A DNA stretch of 28,790 nucleotides from CAZTQN01 sp964615765 (GTDB lineage Bacteria > Planctomycetota > Phycisphaerae > Phycisphaerales > UBA1924). Positions 14,370 to 22,330 of the stretch are shown here, one piece after another. How positions within the stretch are numbered: position 1 is the first letter of the stretch; each line of letters begins with the position of its first letter. The stretch spans positions 1 through 28,790 of the forward strand of contig CAZTQN010000042.1 in the NCBI GenBank assembly GCA_964615765.1, read 5' to 3'. The notes beneath the pieces were generated by a model. The model saw only the letters and a list, made by a program, of their open reading frames with translations, had not been told where the DNA came from and made no database searches. The position numbers were made by a program, and so were the translations under genes.

Positions 14370-15224
14370 ATGCCCGTCTCGACCCTTCGCACCCCCGCCG
14401 ACGCGGGCGTGGCGCCCGAGCCGACGACCGACGTTGTCCGCCAGCCCGGCGTGCCCACCGCCCCCGACCTGATCGGGAACCGCAACTACTGGTCCGTGTA
14501 CCCGTGGCCGCAGCGCGGCGACGAGTGGTCGGACAAGTGGGGGAGCACGGAGATGCTGTGGCGGTGCAGCCTGTCGCCGCGATTGGCGCCGTACCTGCCA
14601 AGCGGGCACATCCTGGAGATCGCGCCGGGGTTCGGGCGGGTGACGCAGTATCTGCGGACGCAGTGCCGGCGGATGACGCTGGTGGACCTGACGGAGCGGT
14701 GCATCGACGCCTGCCGCCAGCGGTTCGCGACCGACTCGCACATCCGCTACGTCGTCAACGACGGGCGCTCGCTGGAGATGATCGAGCCGGGGTCGATCGA
14801 CCTGATCGTGTCGTGGGACTCGCTGGTGCACTGCGACCGCGACACGCTGCGGGCGTACATCGAGCAGTTCCCGCGGATCATGAAGCCGGGGGCCGTGGGG
14901 TTCATTCACCACTCGAACCTCGGGCATCACGAGCACGACCTGCGCGGCGACGAGCCGGTGGAGATCACCGGGGCGCGCCGGGTGACGTGCACGGCGGAGC
15001 GGTTCGTTGAAGATTGCGCCCGCGTGGGCGTGCGCGTGCTGAGCCAGGAGATCGTGCCGTGGAACGACTGCGGGCTGTGGAGCGACTGCTTCAGCCTGTT
15101 CACGTTCGACCCGCCGAATGCGCAGCGCCCGCCGAAGGTGGTGTTCCGGCACGATTGGCCGGTGGAGACGGCGCTGGCGCGGCGGATCGGGGCGTTCTAT
15201 CCGCCGGTGATGCGGCAGGGTTGA
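14370..15224 (+). CDS. Class I SAM-dependent methyltransferase
   Basis: 284 residues. The Rossmann motif I is L82-E-I-A-P-G-F-G-R90 (family E/DxGxGxG with A-P replacing the usual D/G), followed by 'MTLVDLTERCIDACRQRF' (motif II, acidic D for ribose binding), 'YVVNDGRSLEMIEPGSIDLIVSWDSLVH' (motifs III and post-III) and 'PRIMKPGAVGFIHHSN'. The enzyme should transfer a methyl group from S-adenosylmethionine, but the substrate cannot be read from sequence. The N-terminal ~30 residues are Pro/Ala-rich and may be disordered. It starts 66 nt after the ABC permease stop with its own -10-like hexamer, and it converges on rpoN. Confidence 0.85.
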   Translation: MPVSTLRTPADAGVAPEPTTDVVRQPGVPTAPDLIGNRNYWSVYPWPQRGDEWSDKWGSTEMLWRCSLSPRLAPYLPSGHILEIAPGFGRVTQYLRTQCRRMTLVDLTERCIDACRQRFATDSHIRYVVNDGRSLEMIEPGSIDLIVSWDSLVHCDRDTLRAYIEQFPRIMKPGAVGFIHHSNLGHHEHDLRGDEPVEITGARRVTCTAERFVEDCARVGVRVLSQEIVPWNDCGLWSDCFSLFTFDPPNAQRPPKVVFRHDWPVETALARRIGAFYPPVMRQG

Positions 15225-15279
15225 GTCTCGACGCTTCGTCAGGAGCGGCCCGGCGATTGGGCGCGTGCTGAAAGGCGGG

Positions 15280-15317
15280 AAAAAGCCCACCCCCTGCCCC
15301 CTCCCTCTGGGAGGGGG
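15280..15317 (-). terminator. Hairpin downstream of rpoN, possibly a dispersed palindrome
   Basis: CCCCCTCCC (15297-15305) and GGGAGGGGG (15309-15317) form a perfect 9-bp stem with loop TCT. Read on the minus strand it lies 9 nt after the rpoN stop and is followed, 12 nt on, by TTTTT (15284-15280). It can serve as terminator for rpoN and could also act on the convergent methyltransferase transcript. Confidence 0.6.
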
Positions 15318-15326
15318 TTAAGAGAG

Positions 15327-17000
15327 TCAGAACTTCTTTCGCAGCCGCGCGGGCGGGATTTGCAACTGATCGCGGTACTTCGCGACCGTGCGCCGGGCGA
15401 TGGCGATGCCGCGTTTGTCGAGTTCGGTGCACAGCGCGTCGTCGCTGAGCGGGGCGGATTTGTCCTCGGCGTCGATGATCTCTTTGAGGGCGGCCTTGAT
15501 CGCGTCCCAGGAGACGTCCTCGCCGGACTGCGTCTGTGTGCCGCCGGAGAAGAACCCGCGCAGCGGGACAACGCCGCGGGGTGTGAGCAGGTGCTTGTCG
15601 GCGACGGCCCGTGATACGGTGGCGACGTGGACGCCGAGCTGCTCGGCGACCTGCGTCATCGGGAGGGGGCGGAGCGCCTGCGGGCCGAAGTCGAAGTACT
15701 CGCGCTGCGCGTCGACGACGACGCGGATGACGCGGAGCAAGGTTCGCCGGCGCTGCTCGACGGCGTCGATCAGCCACGCCGCGTTTGAGAGGTTCTTTTT
15801 CAGGAACTCCCGCGTGTCCTTCGCGGCGGCCTTGTCGCGGGAGAGCGTCGCGTACTCCTGGTTGATGCGGAGGTTCGGCAGGCGCGTTTCGTTCAGATAC
15901 GCCAGGTAGCGGTCCTGGTCCGCGTCGTACTCGACGATCGCGTCCGGCACGATCAACCCCGGCGCTTCATTCACGAGGGCCCGCCCCGGCGCCAGGCTGA
16001 GCAGGCGCATCTTCTCCATCGCGTGCTTGATGTCCGCCATCGGCACGCCCGCCTTCTCCGCGATCCGCGGCAGGCGGTTCTGCGCCAGGTCTTCCAGGTG
16101 CTCATCGATCAGGCGACGCACCAGCGCCCACGAGGCCTGCTCCTCCGGCGAGAGCCCCGGCTGCTCGATCAGTGCGCCGACCTGCAGCAGCAGGCACTCC
16201 CGCGTGTCGCGGGCCGCCACGCCCGGCGGGTCCAGCAGCAACTGCACCGCGTGCAGGGCCCGCTCCATCGCCTCGGCGTCCGGGCGCGGCTCGCCCGGGG
16301 GCATGCGCTCGAGGATCGTCGACAGCGGCGTGCGCAGGTACCCGTCGTCCTCGATGAACCCGATGATCTGCTCGCCCGCTTTGCGCAGCGCGTCGTCGAC
16401 GTCCGCCAGGAGCCACTGCTCCTGCAACTGCTCGGCGAGCGAGGCGGAGCGGCTGGCGGTGTTGGCGAGGGCCTCGGCCTTGGCGTCGGGCTCGCCGTCG
16501 AGACGGTTCGCCGTGCGCCGGTCGGCGAGGTCCGACGAGTCGCTCGGGGCGGATTCGGAGTACTGGTTCTCGATGACGTCGGGGTTGTCGCCCTCGAAGG
16601 TTTCGAGGCGTTCGAAGTCGGCCTCGCCGTGCGTCGCGTCGACCTGCATGGGACGCTCGTCGTCGCTGCGCTGCTCGTCGGCCCCGCCGATGTCGTCGGC
16701 GAAGTCGGAGCCTTCGCCGACGGTGTCGCTCTCGCCGTCGCCGTCGCCGCTGTCGGTGTTCGCGTCGGCGTTGTCGCTCCCGCCGGAGGCGTCGTCGTCG
16801 ATTGCGTCGCCGGCGTTCGCGGCGTCGGCGTCGGGCTCGACTTCGGTGAGTTCGAGCGTCGGGTTGGATTCCAGTTCCTGGGCGATGCGCTCCTCGAGCT
16901 GGAGGAGCGGCATCTGCAGGATCTCCATCGACTGGATCATCCTGGGGGCCAGCCGCATCTGCTGGCTCAGACGCATGTTTTGTGCGGCTTCGAATCGCAT
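15327..17000 (-). CDS. rpoN: RNA polymerase sigma-54 factor
   Basis: 557 residues. The Gln/Met-rich activator-contact region I opens the protein (MRLSQQMRLAPRMIQSMEIL...LEERIAQELESNPTLEL). Region II (~55-170) is unusually long and acidic, rich in Asp/Glu/Ser/Ala. The core-binding region (~180-370), the DNA-binding HTH part (~450-480, 'MTQVAEQLGVHVATVSRAV') and the RpoN box ARRTVAKYR (535-543) follow. The protein should direct RNA polymerase to -24/-12 promoters and require an AAA+ enhancer-binding protein; none is encoded here. It begins 38 nt after the recR stop, so recR-rpoN is probably one transcription unit. Confidence 0.96.
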   Translation of the reverse strand: MRFEAAQNMRLSQQMRLAPRMIQSMEILQMPLLQLEERIAQELESNPTLELTEVEPDADAANAGDAIDDDASGGSDNADANTDSGDGDGESDTVGEGSDFADDIGGADEQRSDDERPMQVDATHGEADFERLETFEGDNPDVIENQYSESAPSDSSDLADRRTANRLDGEPDAKAEALANTASRSASLAEQLQEQWLLADVDDALRKAGEQIIGFIEDDGYLRTPLSTILERMPPGEPRPDAEAMERALHAVQLLLDPPGVAARDTRECLLLQVGALIEQPGLSPEEQASWALVRRLIDEHLEDLAQNRLPRIAEKAGVPMADIKHAMEKMRLLSLAPGRALVNEAPGLIVPDAIVEYDADQDRYLAYLNETRLPNLRINQEYATLSRDKAAAKDTREFLKKNLSNAAWLIDAVEQRRRTLLRVIRVVVDAQREYFDFGPQALRPLPMTQVAEQLGVHVATVSRAVADKHLLTPRGVVPLRGFFSGGTQTQSGEDVSWDAIKAALKEIIDAEDKSAPLSDDALCTELDKRGIAIARRTVAKYRDQLQIPPARLRKKF

Positions 17001-17038
17001 CGTGCGTCACACCCGCCCGGCGCCCGCGCGCCGGGGCG

Positions 17039-17884
17039 TCAATCCTCCATCGGCCGTCGGCCCTCGATCGCGTCGGCGAGCACGGCCTTGCTCGCATATT
17101 CCAGGTTCGCCCCCGTCGGCACGCCCCGCGCAATCCTCGTCACCCGCGGGCCCGCCCGGCCTTTTCCTCCGCCCACCCCCCCCGCGCCTCCCACCCCCCC
17201 AACACGCCCCAGTTCCTGCATCAGGTACAGCGCCGTGCCGTCGCTCTCCATCGTCGGGTTGAGGGCCAGCACGACCTCGGCGACGGGCACGCCGCCGGCG
17301 TTGGCCTTCGGGTCGCGGACGCGGTGCAGCAGGTCGTCGATGGTGACATCGCCGGGCCCGACGCCGTCGAGCGGGCTGATGCGACCCATCAGCACGTGGT
17401 ACAGCCCGCGGTACGCGCCCGTCTGTTCCAGCGCGATCAGGTCCTTGGGTTGTTCGACGACCATCACCGTGCCGCGGTCTCGCTCGGTGTCGCGGCAGAT
17501 GGCGCACAGGTGCCCGGCGCCCTGGGCCGACGCGGCGTGCACGTCCTCGTGCGTCTCGCGCTGGTCGGCGAGGTTGTAGCACACGGCGCAGTGGCGCACG
17601 CGCTGCTTGACGTCGCGGATCGCCGTCGCGAGCAGCAGGGCCCGCTCGCTGGGCGTCTTGAGGATGTGGAACGCGAGCCGCTCGGCGGAGCGGCGGCCGA
17701 TGCCGGGCAGTTTCGCGAGTTCGTCGATCAGCCGCAGGACCGACTCGGGGTACGACGAGCGGGCGGCTGGTCGAACGCCGCCGCCGACGCCCGTGCCTCC
17801 GGCGCCGCGCGCGTGGTCGCGCTCGCCGCGCCCGCCTCGACCGGGCGGCGTGGACGGTTCGGAGATGGAGTCGTCGTCGATCAT
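17039..17884 (-). CDS. recR: Recombination mediator protein RecR with unusual insertions
   Basis: 281 residues against ~200 usual. The order is: an N-terminal Gly/Arg extension (~1-42), the helix-hairpin-helix part (LIDELAKLPGIGRRSAERLAFHIL), a C4 zinc finger (C99-x2-C102, C127-x2-C130) whose inner loop of 24 residues is about twice the usual length, and a Toprim domain (TVMVVEQPKDLIALE, EVVLALNPTMESDGTALYL) followed by VTRIARGVPTGANLEYAS. A Gly-rich insert (~227-247) interrupts the Toprim before VTRIARG and is encoded by G8 and G7 runs (complement of 17176-17183 and 17194-17200). The family function is recombinational repair with RecO/RecF; key motifs are intact. It is upstream of rpoN; no dnaX or ybaB neighbour is present. 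Confidence 0.93.
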   Translation of the reverse strand: MIDDDSISEPSTPPGRGGRGERDHARGAGGTGVGGGVRPAARSSYPESVLRLIDELAKLPGIGRRSAERLAFHILKTPSERALLLATAIRDVKQRVRHCAVCYNLADQRETHEDVHAASAQGAGHLCAICRDTERDRGTVMVVEQPKDLIALEQTGAYRGLYHVLMGRISPLDGVGPGDVTIDDLLHRVRDPKANAGGVPVAEVVLALNPTMESDGTALYLMQELGRVGGVGGAGGVGGGKGRAGPRVTRIARGVPTGANLEYASKAVLADAIEGRRPMED

Positions 17885-17988
17885 GCCGTCCCCGTTGCCC
17901 CCAGCCCGCCGACGCCGAGTCGGCGGACCAAGGACATTAGGGGTCGCCGAGGTCGGCCGCGTTCGGGTATTTCGGTCGCCGCGATGGT

Positions 17989-18007
17989 CCCCACGCGGAG
18001 CGTGGGG
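17989..18007. repeat. REP-like palindrome between recR and the phosphatase gene
   Basis: CCCCACGC-GGA-GCGTGGGG is a perfect 8-bp stem with a 3-nt loop, flanked by ggt and gta. It lies in the 174-nt divergent interval between recR and the phosphatase gene. It may be a REP-type dispersed palindrome or an operator; only one copy is in this window. Confidence 0.45.
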
Positions 18008-18044
18008 GTACCCAGAGAACCGAAACCGCGGCCTACGGCGGCTC

Positions 18045-18050
18045 TACACT
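18045..18050 (+). promoter_or_regulatory. -10-like TACACT for the phosphatase-glycosyltransferase pair
   Basis: TACACT ends 8 nt before ATG 18059, without a Shine-Dalgarno in the gap (TGTTTCTG). The expected 5' leader is 0-2 nt. Confidence 0.45.
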
Positions 18051-18058
18051 TGTTTCTG

Positions 18059-18835
18059 ATGGCCGCGACTGCGACCCCACACACATCGGTGTCCGCCGAG
18101 TCCGCGTCGACGACGGGCACGCCGCCCGTTTCGCCCGCCGGAACCGAAGTCGGTTCGGTCTCAGAAGCCACTCCGCAAGCCCGCCGCTTCCCCTGGCTGC
18201 TGACGCTCATCGCCCTCGCGATCACCGCGGCGCTGGTGTATCAGTTCGCGATCGTGCCGAGCCTGGTGCCCAAGAACTTCGGCGTGGTGGTTGAGGGGAA
18301 GGTGTACCGCTCCGGTCGGATGACGACGGCGGCGATGGAGCGCGTCATCCGCGAGCGGAACATCAAGACCATCGTTGACCTGGGCGCGTATGACAAGCAC
18401 CCCGAGCGCGAGCGCAACGCGCAGCGCACGGCGGAGGCGCTGGGCGTCACGCGGTACGCGTTCCGACTCGAAGGCGACGGCACGGGCAACCCGAACTTCT
18501 ACGTCGCCGCACTGCGCATCATCGGCGATCCGGCCAATCACCCGGTGCTGGTGCACTGCTCGGCCGGGGCGCAGCGGACGAGCGGGTGCATCATGCTGTA
18601 CCGCAACGTGATCGAGGGCCGCCCGTTCGCGGAGGTCGCGCACGAGGCCTTCGAGCACGACCACGACCCGGACGACAACCGGCGGCTGTTCCCGTATTTG
18701 CTGGATTGGCACGACGACATCGAGCGCGCGTACCGGGCCGGACCCGAGGCGCTGATACCGGGGCAGCCGGCCCCGACCCCGGCCAACGTGCCGACCTCGC
18801 CCGCCGCCGCGCCCGCACCTGCGCCCCAGCCGTGA
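18059..18835 (+). CDS. Membrane-anchored CX5R (tyrosine/dual-specificity type) phosphatase
   Basis: 258 residues. The frame is open far upstream, but the ATG at 18059 sits just after a -10-like hexamer and upstream residues are shadow of recR/rpoN. A short N-tail ending in Gln-Ala-Arg-Arg precedes one transmembrane helix (~45-70, FPWLLTLIALAITAALVYQF), so the positive-inside rule predicts the catalytic domain outside the cytoplasm. The domain shows 'VYRSGRMTTAAMERVIRERNIKTIVDL' and the P-loop H166-C167-SAGAQ-R173-T, with Cys167 as nucleophile and Arg173 as phosphate binder. The C-terminus is Pro/Ala-rich. Its TGA overlaps the GTG of the next gene (GTGA), so the two are translationally coupled. 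A protein, sugar or lipid phosphate could be the substrate. Confidence 0.86.
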   Translation: MAATATPHTSVSAESASTTGTPPVSPAGTEVGSVSEATPQARRFPWLLTLIALAITAALVYQFAIVPSLVPKNFGVVVEGKVYRSGRMTTAAMERVIRERNIKTIVDLGAYDKHPERERNAQRTAEALGVTRYAFRLEGDGTGNPNFYVAALRIIGDPANHPVLVHCSAGAQRTSGCIMLYRNVIEGRPFAEVAHEAFEHDHDPDDNRRLFPYLLDWHDDIERAYRAGPEALIPGQPAPTPANVPTSPAAAPAPAPQP

Positions 18836-20442
18836 CCGACGCACCGCCCGATCCGAGTGGCCATTCCGTGCGAGCCGGCGTCCGCGGCCCCGGGCTGCTG
18901 GACCGTGAGTGGGTGCAGGTGCTCGTTCTGCTGGCGGTGTGCGTGCCGGTGTACTGGCTGGGCCTGGATAGTCGCCCCTTGGATTTCAGCGAGGGCCACC
19001 GGGCCGTGCCGGGCTGGACTATGCTCGCCAGCGGCGACTGGTGGCACATCTCGATGTTCGAGCGCACGTACATCCGCAAGCCGCCGGGCATGGCGTGGGC
19101 GATCGCGGCGTCGTCGGCGCTGCTGGGCGAGAGCGTGCTGGCGGCCCGGGCCATCAGCGCGCTGGCCGCGACGCTGATGCCGCTGGTGGTGTTCGCCTAC
19201 GCGCGGCGGTGGTGGGGGGGTGGTGGTCGCGACGACGCCGCGCGATCGCGCGTCGGGCTGTACGCCGGGCTGGCGCAGGCGCTGTTTCCCGCCGCGTGGG
19301 CGCCGGGGCGATCGGCGGAGATCGAGATGCTGCTGCTGCTAGGCACGCAGCTCATGGCGCTGGGGTTTATCAGCATGCTGCTGGCGGACGAGCGGCCAGC
19401 GGGGGTGCGGCTGTTTCGCGTGCAGGCCGGTGCGCTCGCACGCCGATTGGCCGACCTGCTCGCCGGCGCCGGCGGGCTGGTGATCGCGGTGCTCGCGAAG
19501 GGTCCGGCGTCGGCCCCAGTGCTGATCGGCGTGCTCGTTGCCGCCGTGCTCGCCGCGGGGACGGTCCGCGTGCTGCTCCGGCTCAGCCTGCTGCCCGCCT
19601 TGGCCATCGCGGCGGGCGTGCTGTGGCTGCTGTACCGCCCCCTCGCCGAGGCCAACAGCAGCCCCGACGCCGTGCGCGAAGACGTTGCGCGGCAGTTTTT
19701 GTGGTCCGCCGAGCGCATCGTCGGCGTGCTGGGATTGGCCCCGGCGGCGCTGGCGGCGGCGCTACCCGCGGCGCTCGCCGTGCCCGCCGTGCTGCTCTTC
19801 GGCCCGGCGCGGGCCGCGACGCGCACCGGTCCGTGGGCGATCGCGCGGGCGCTCGCGCTCGCGTGGCTCGTCGGCGTCGGCGTCTTGGTCGTCTCGGGCG
19901 TAAGCAATCACCGCTACGCGCTCCCGCTGATCGTGCTGCTCCCGCCGCTGGCCGGGTGGGTGCTGGCGGCGGGTTTGCCGGGGCTGTCTGAGAAGTATGC
20001 TGGGCTCTCGCGGGCCATGCGCGACGGGCGGCCGTGGCTCGCCGGCGGGCTGCTCGCCGCCGGCCTCGGGCTGGCCATCGCCGCGATGTTCCCGACGGAG
20101 GACCAGCGGGCCGGGTTCGCCGCGGCCCGTCGCCTGGGTGAGGCCGTGACCCCGGGCGTGACCGTCTGGGCCGACGACGCCATCGAAGCCCGCCCCGACA
20201 TTCTTTGGGAGTTCGAGCGCTTCGCCGGGCGCTTGGGCAAGGGCGTCCGCGTCTACTGGGCCAAGCCGGAGATGACCGCCGCGTTGATTCCTTCGCCCGG
20301 CGACTGCATGCTCATCCGCACCGACCCCGACAGCCCGGAGCGGGACCGCTACGCGATGCACCCGCAGCACTCCCGCATGACCGGCCTGATCACGGTGACC
20401 GTCCGCCGACATCAGTACACGCTGGTGCGTATCGCGCCGTGA
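18832..20442 (+). CDS. GT39/ArnT-like polytopic glycosyltransferase
   Basis: 536 residues from GTG 18832, overlapping the phosphatase stop by 4 nt. The first periplasmic loop has the GT-C signature: LDSRPLDFSEGHR with Glu54 at the catalytic acidic position, then 'MLASGDWWHISMFERTYIRKPPGMAWAIA', the family's 'GDW...KPP..yW' pattern. About ten further hydrophobic segments follow, and a soluble C-terminal part (~440-536). Enzymes of this family take a sugar from a polyprenyl-phosphate donor and transfer it to lipid A, protein or glycan on the outer face of the inner membrane; donor and acceptor are not evident. A G7 tract (19214-19220) encodes part of a Trp/Gly-rich cytoplasmic loop. Confidence 0.87.
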   Translation: MTDAPPDPSGHSVRAGVRGPGLLDREWVQVLVLLAVCVPVYWLGLDSRPLDFSEGHRAVPGWTMLASGDWWHISMFERTYIRKPPGMAWAIAASSALLGESVLAARAISALAATLMPLVVFAYARRWWGGGGRDDAARSRVGLYAGLAQALFPAAWAPGRSAEIEMLLLLGTQLMALGFISMLLADERPAGVRLFRVQAGALARRLADLLAGAGGLVIAVLAKGPASAPVLIGVLVAAVLAAGTVRVLLRLSLLPALAIAAGVLWLLYRPLAEANSSPDAVREDVARQFLWSAERIVGVLGLAPAALAAALPAALAVPAVLLFGPARAATRTGPWAIARALALAWLVGVGVLVVSGVSNHRYALPLIVLLPPLAGWVLAAGLPGLSEKYAGLSRAMRDGRPWLAGGLLAAGLGLAIAAMFPTEDQRAGFAAARRLGEAVTPGVTVWADDAIEARPDILWEFERFAGRLGKGVRVYWAKPEMTAALIPSPGDCMLIRTDPDSPERDRYAMHPQHSRMTGLITVTVRRHQYTLVRIAP

Positions 20443-20511
20443 GCGAGCTTTCGGCAGATTGAGTATCATCCCGACGCGCAACTCGTTTTGAGAGCGCTCG
20501 TGGAATAACAC

Positions 20512-22308
20512 ATGTACAGACGTAACAAAGACGGAAACGTTGACGCGCGTTCGCTCGGCGCCGTCATTGCAGCCCCGGTGCTGGCCGCGGCGGCCGGCGT
20601 GGCGATCGGCGCCGTTCGCGCCAGGACAGATCACGCGCTCGGGAGCATGCTGCTCGGCATTGTCCTCTGGTGCGTTGTCGGCGCGGTTGCGTATGCCGTC
20701 GTGCGATTCGGTCACATTCGCCGCGTCCTGCTCGGCGCCCTGACCGCTGCGTTGATCGCGGTGGCGATGCTCGCGGGCAACCGCTGGGCGAGTTGGCATT
20801 TCTCGCCGCGGGGCGCCGCGGCCGGCTTGTCGTACACGGACTATCGCGGCCAGGTTGTCCGCAACGGCGCGACGCTGGGGGTCTCGGGCTGGATGTTGCG
20901 AGGGTGGTTGTACGTCGTGTGCGTCTGGATCGAAGCGATCGTCACCATACTCGTGTCTCTCCTCGGGATGTTGATCGCGATCTCGCCGCCGTACTGCGAA
21001 TCATGCCGCTCCTGGGCCCGAAAAACCGTGTGGAAGTTCCGCCTCGCATCACCCGACCGGGACGACGTGACGCTGCTGAAGACTGATCAATCGGCCCGCG
21101 CCCTGTCCTCGGTCCGACGCTCGAGCGCCGAGCCCAACACGTCGCTCGACGTGCGGCTTCGCACGTGCCGATGCGCACGCCAGGCGTCGATCAGCGCCGA
21201 CCTGCACACTCGGAAGTCCGAAGGGTCCGACAAGGACAGCCTCCTGCTGAACGTGCCCATCGAGTCCGCCGGCTTGAACCGCGTCTTCGAGTGGGCCGAA
21301 AGGCTTGATTCGTCGATGGAGGGCCGCCGTCCCACGCTCCGGCTCGCCAGCATGTCGCCCGCCGAGGTCGCCCGGAGGGCCGGCGATCCGGAGTTCGGCA
21401 TCGCGCACATTCCCAGAAGTGGCGGCGTGTCGGTCTTCGCCCTCGACAATCGGTTCACGGCGTCGCTTCGCGAGTATCTCCAGTTTGAAGGCGACGTCGC
21501 GGTGGCTGAAGCGGCGCTCTCCGCGCAAACGGATGTCAACGACCGCGCTCTGGTCGCGGACGCGATCTCGGATTGGCCTTCGGTGCCGGAGTGGATCGAA
21601 GTCTGGCGCAGTCTCCAGCCGGACTCCGCGAACGCGGCGCTGGTTCACGGGTGGGCCCTGGTCAGCGCGGCGTGGGCGGCCCGAGGAGGCGACTATAAAC
21701 CGAAGAACTATGCGCTGTTTCAGCAGCACCTGGAAGCGGCGGACGCGGCGCTCGAGCGTGCCGCCGCTCTTGACCCGCGCGACGCCGTCCCGTGGGGGGT
21801 TATGGTCACCGTCGCCGTCGGGCGGCAACTCCCGCCGGAGGAACAAGCCCGCAGATTCAAGGAAGCCGTCCGGCGTGATCCGAACTTCCGTTGGCCGTAC
21901 ATGAAGATGATCAGCGCACTGTCTACCAAGTGGGGGCAGTCCGACGAGAAGGCCCTGGCGTTTGCTCGCCAGGCGTCGGAGAAGGCGCCCCCGGGTTCGC
22001 CCATCGCCGCACTGGTGGCGTCGGGGCACGAGCTGGTGGCGGAGACGCTGCAGAGGACGTCCGGTCGGCGGGCGGCCGCCGAGTATCTGCGGTCGCCGCA
22101 AATCCGGCAGGAACTGCTCCGCGCGTCTGAGAAGGCCTATCCGGCGTCGGGACTTCGTCACGGCGCATCCCACGACGCGGTGCCGACCACGCTGCTGGGC
22201 GTGCTCCGTCGCGCGGGCCTGAAACAGGAGGCCACGCGGGTGATGCGGGTGCTGGAGTCGCGCACCGCCATCGCCGCCGCGCCCGCCGCCGCCGCGACGG
22301 CTTACTGA
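20512..22308 (+). CDS. Multi-pass membrane protein with Cys pairs and TPR-like (DUF4034-like) C-terminal domain
   Basis: 598 residues from ATG 20512. Four hydrophobic segments (~14-36, 45-64, 70-90, 131-157) are followed by C162-x2-C165 and, 53 residues later, C219-x-C221, which could form a zinc or disulfide site. The region from ~370 on is helical and repeat-like: 'WIEVWRSLQPDSANAALVHGWALVSAAWAARGG', 'LEAADAALERAAALDPRDAVPWGVMV', 'RFKEAVRRDPNFRWPYMKMISALSTKWGQSDEKALAFARQASEKAPPGSP'. That pattern (W...PxSxxA...AWxARGG, then PxWGGS-like, then FARxAxxxAPPGSP) resembles the DUF4034 family as I remember it; no activity is known for that family. A TATCAT hexamer at 20464 could be its -10, giving a ~35-nt leader. 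Function is unknown. Confidence 0.75.
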   Translation: MYRRNKDGNVDARSLGAVIAAPVLAAAAGVAIGAVRARTDHALGSMLLGIVLWCVVGAVAYAVVRFGHIRRVLLGALTAALIAVAMLAGNRWASWHFSPRGAAAGLSYTDYRGQVVRNGATLGVSGWMLRGWLYVVCVWIEAIVTILVSLLGMLIAISPPYCESCRSWARKTVWKFRLASPDRDDVTLLKTDQSARALSSVRRSSAEPNTSLDVRLRTCRCARQASISADLHTRKSEGSDKDSLLLNVPIESAGLNRVFEWAERLDSSMEGRRPTLRLASMSPAEVARRAGDPEFGIAHIPRSGGVSVFALDNRFTASLREYLQFEGDVAVAEAALSAQTDVNDRALVADAISDWPSVPEWIEVWRSLQPDSANAALVHGWALVSAAWAARGGDYKPKNYALFQQHLEAADAALERAAALDPRDAVPWGVMVTVAVGRQLPPEEQARRFKEAVRRDPNFRWPYMKMISALSTKWGQSDEKALAFARQASEKAPPGSPIAALVASGHELVAETLQRTSGRRAAAEYLRSPQIRQELLRASEKAYPASGLRHGASHDAVPTTLLGVLRRAGLKQEATRVMRVLESRTAIAAAPAAAATAY

Positions 22309-22318
22309 CCTGGAGGCC

Positions 22319-22324
22319 TATTCT
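22319..22324 (+). promoter_or_regulatory. -10-like TATTCT for the GH57 gene
   Basis: TATTCT ends 6 nt before ATG 22331 (gap CCCGCC). A GGAGG at 22312-22316 is too far upstream (14 nt) to be an ordinary ribosome binding site, so a leaderless start is the simpler reading. Confidence 0.45.
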
Positions 22325-22330
22325 CCCGCC

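Noticed and set aside
16023..17579. A 518-codon plus-strand frame opposite rpoN and recR
   Set aside because: Its translation is low-complexity Arg/Val/Leu and it spans two genes with clear family motifs on the minus strand.
16982..18058. Upstream extension of the phosphatase frame across recR
   Set aside because: It is an antisense shadow; the ATG at 18059 fits the -10-like hexamer and the membrane-anchor layout.
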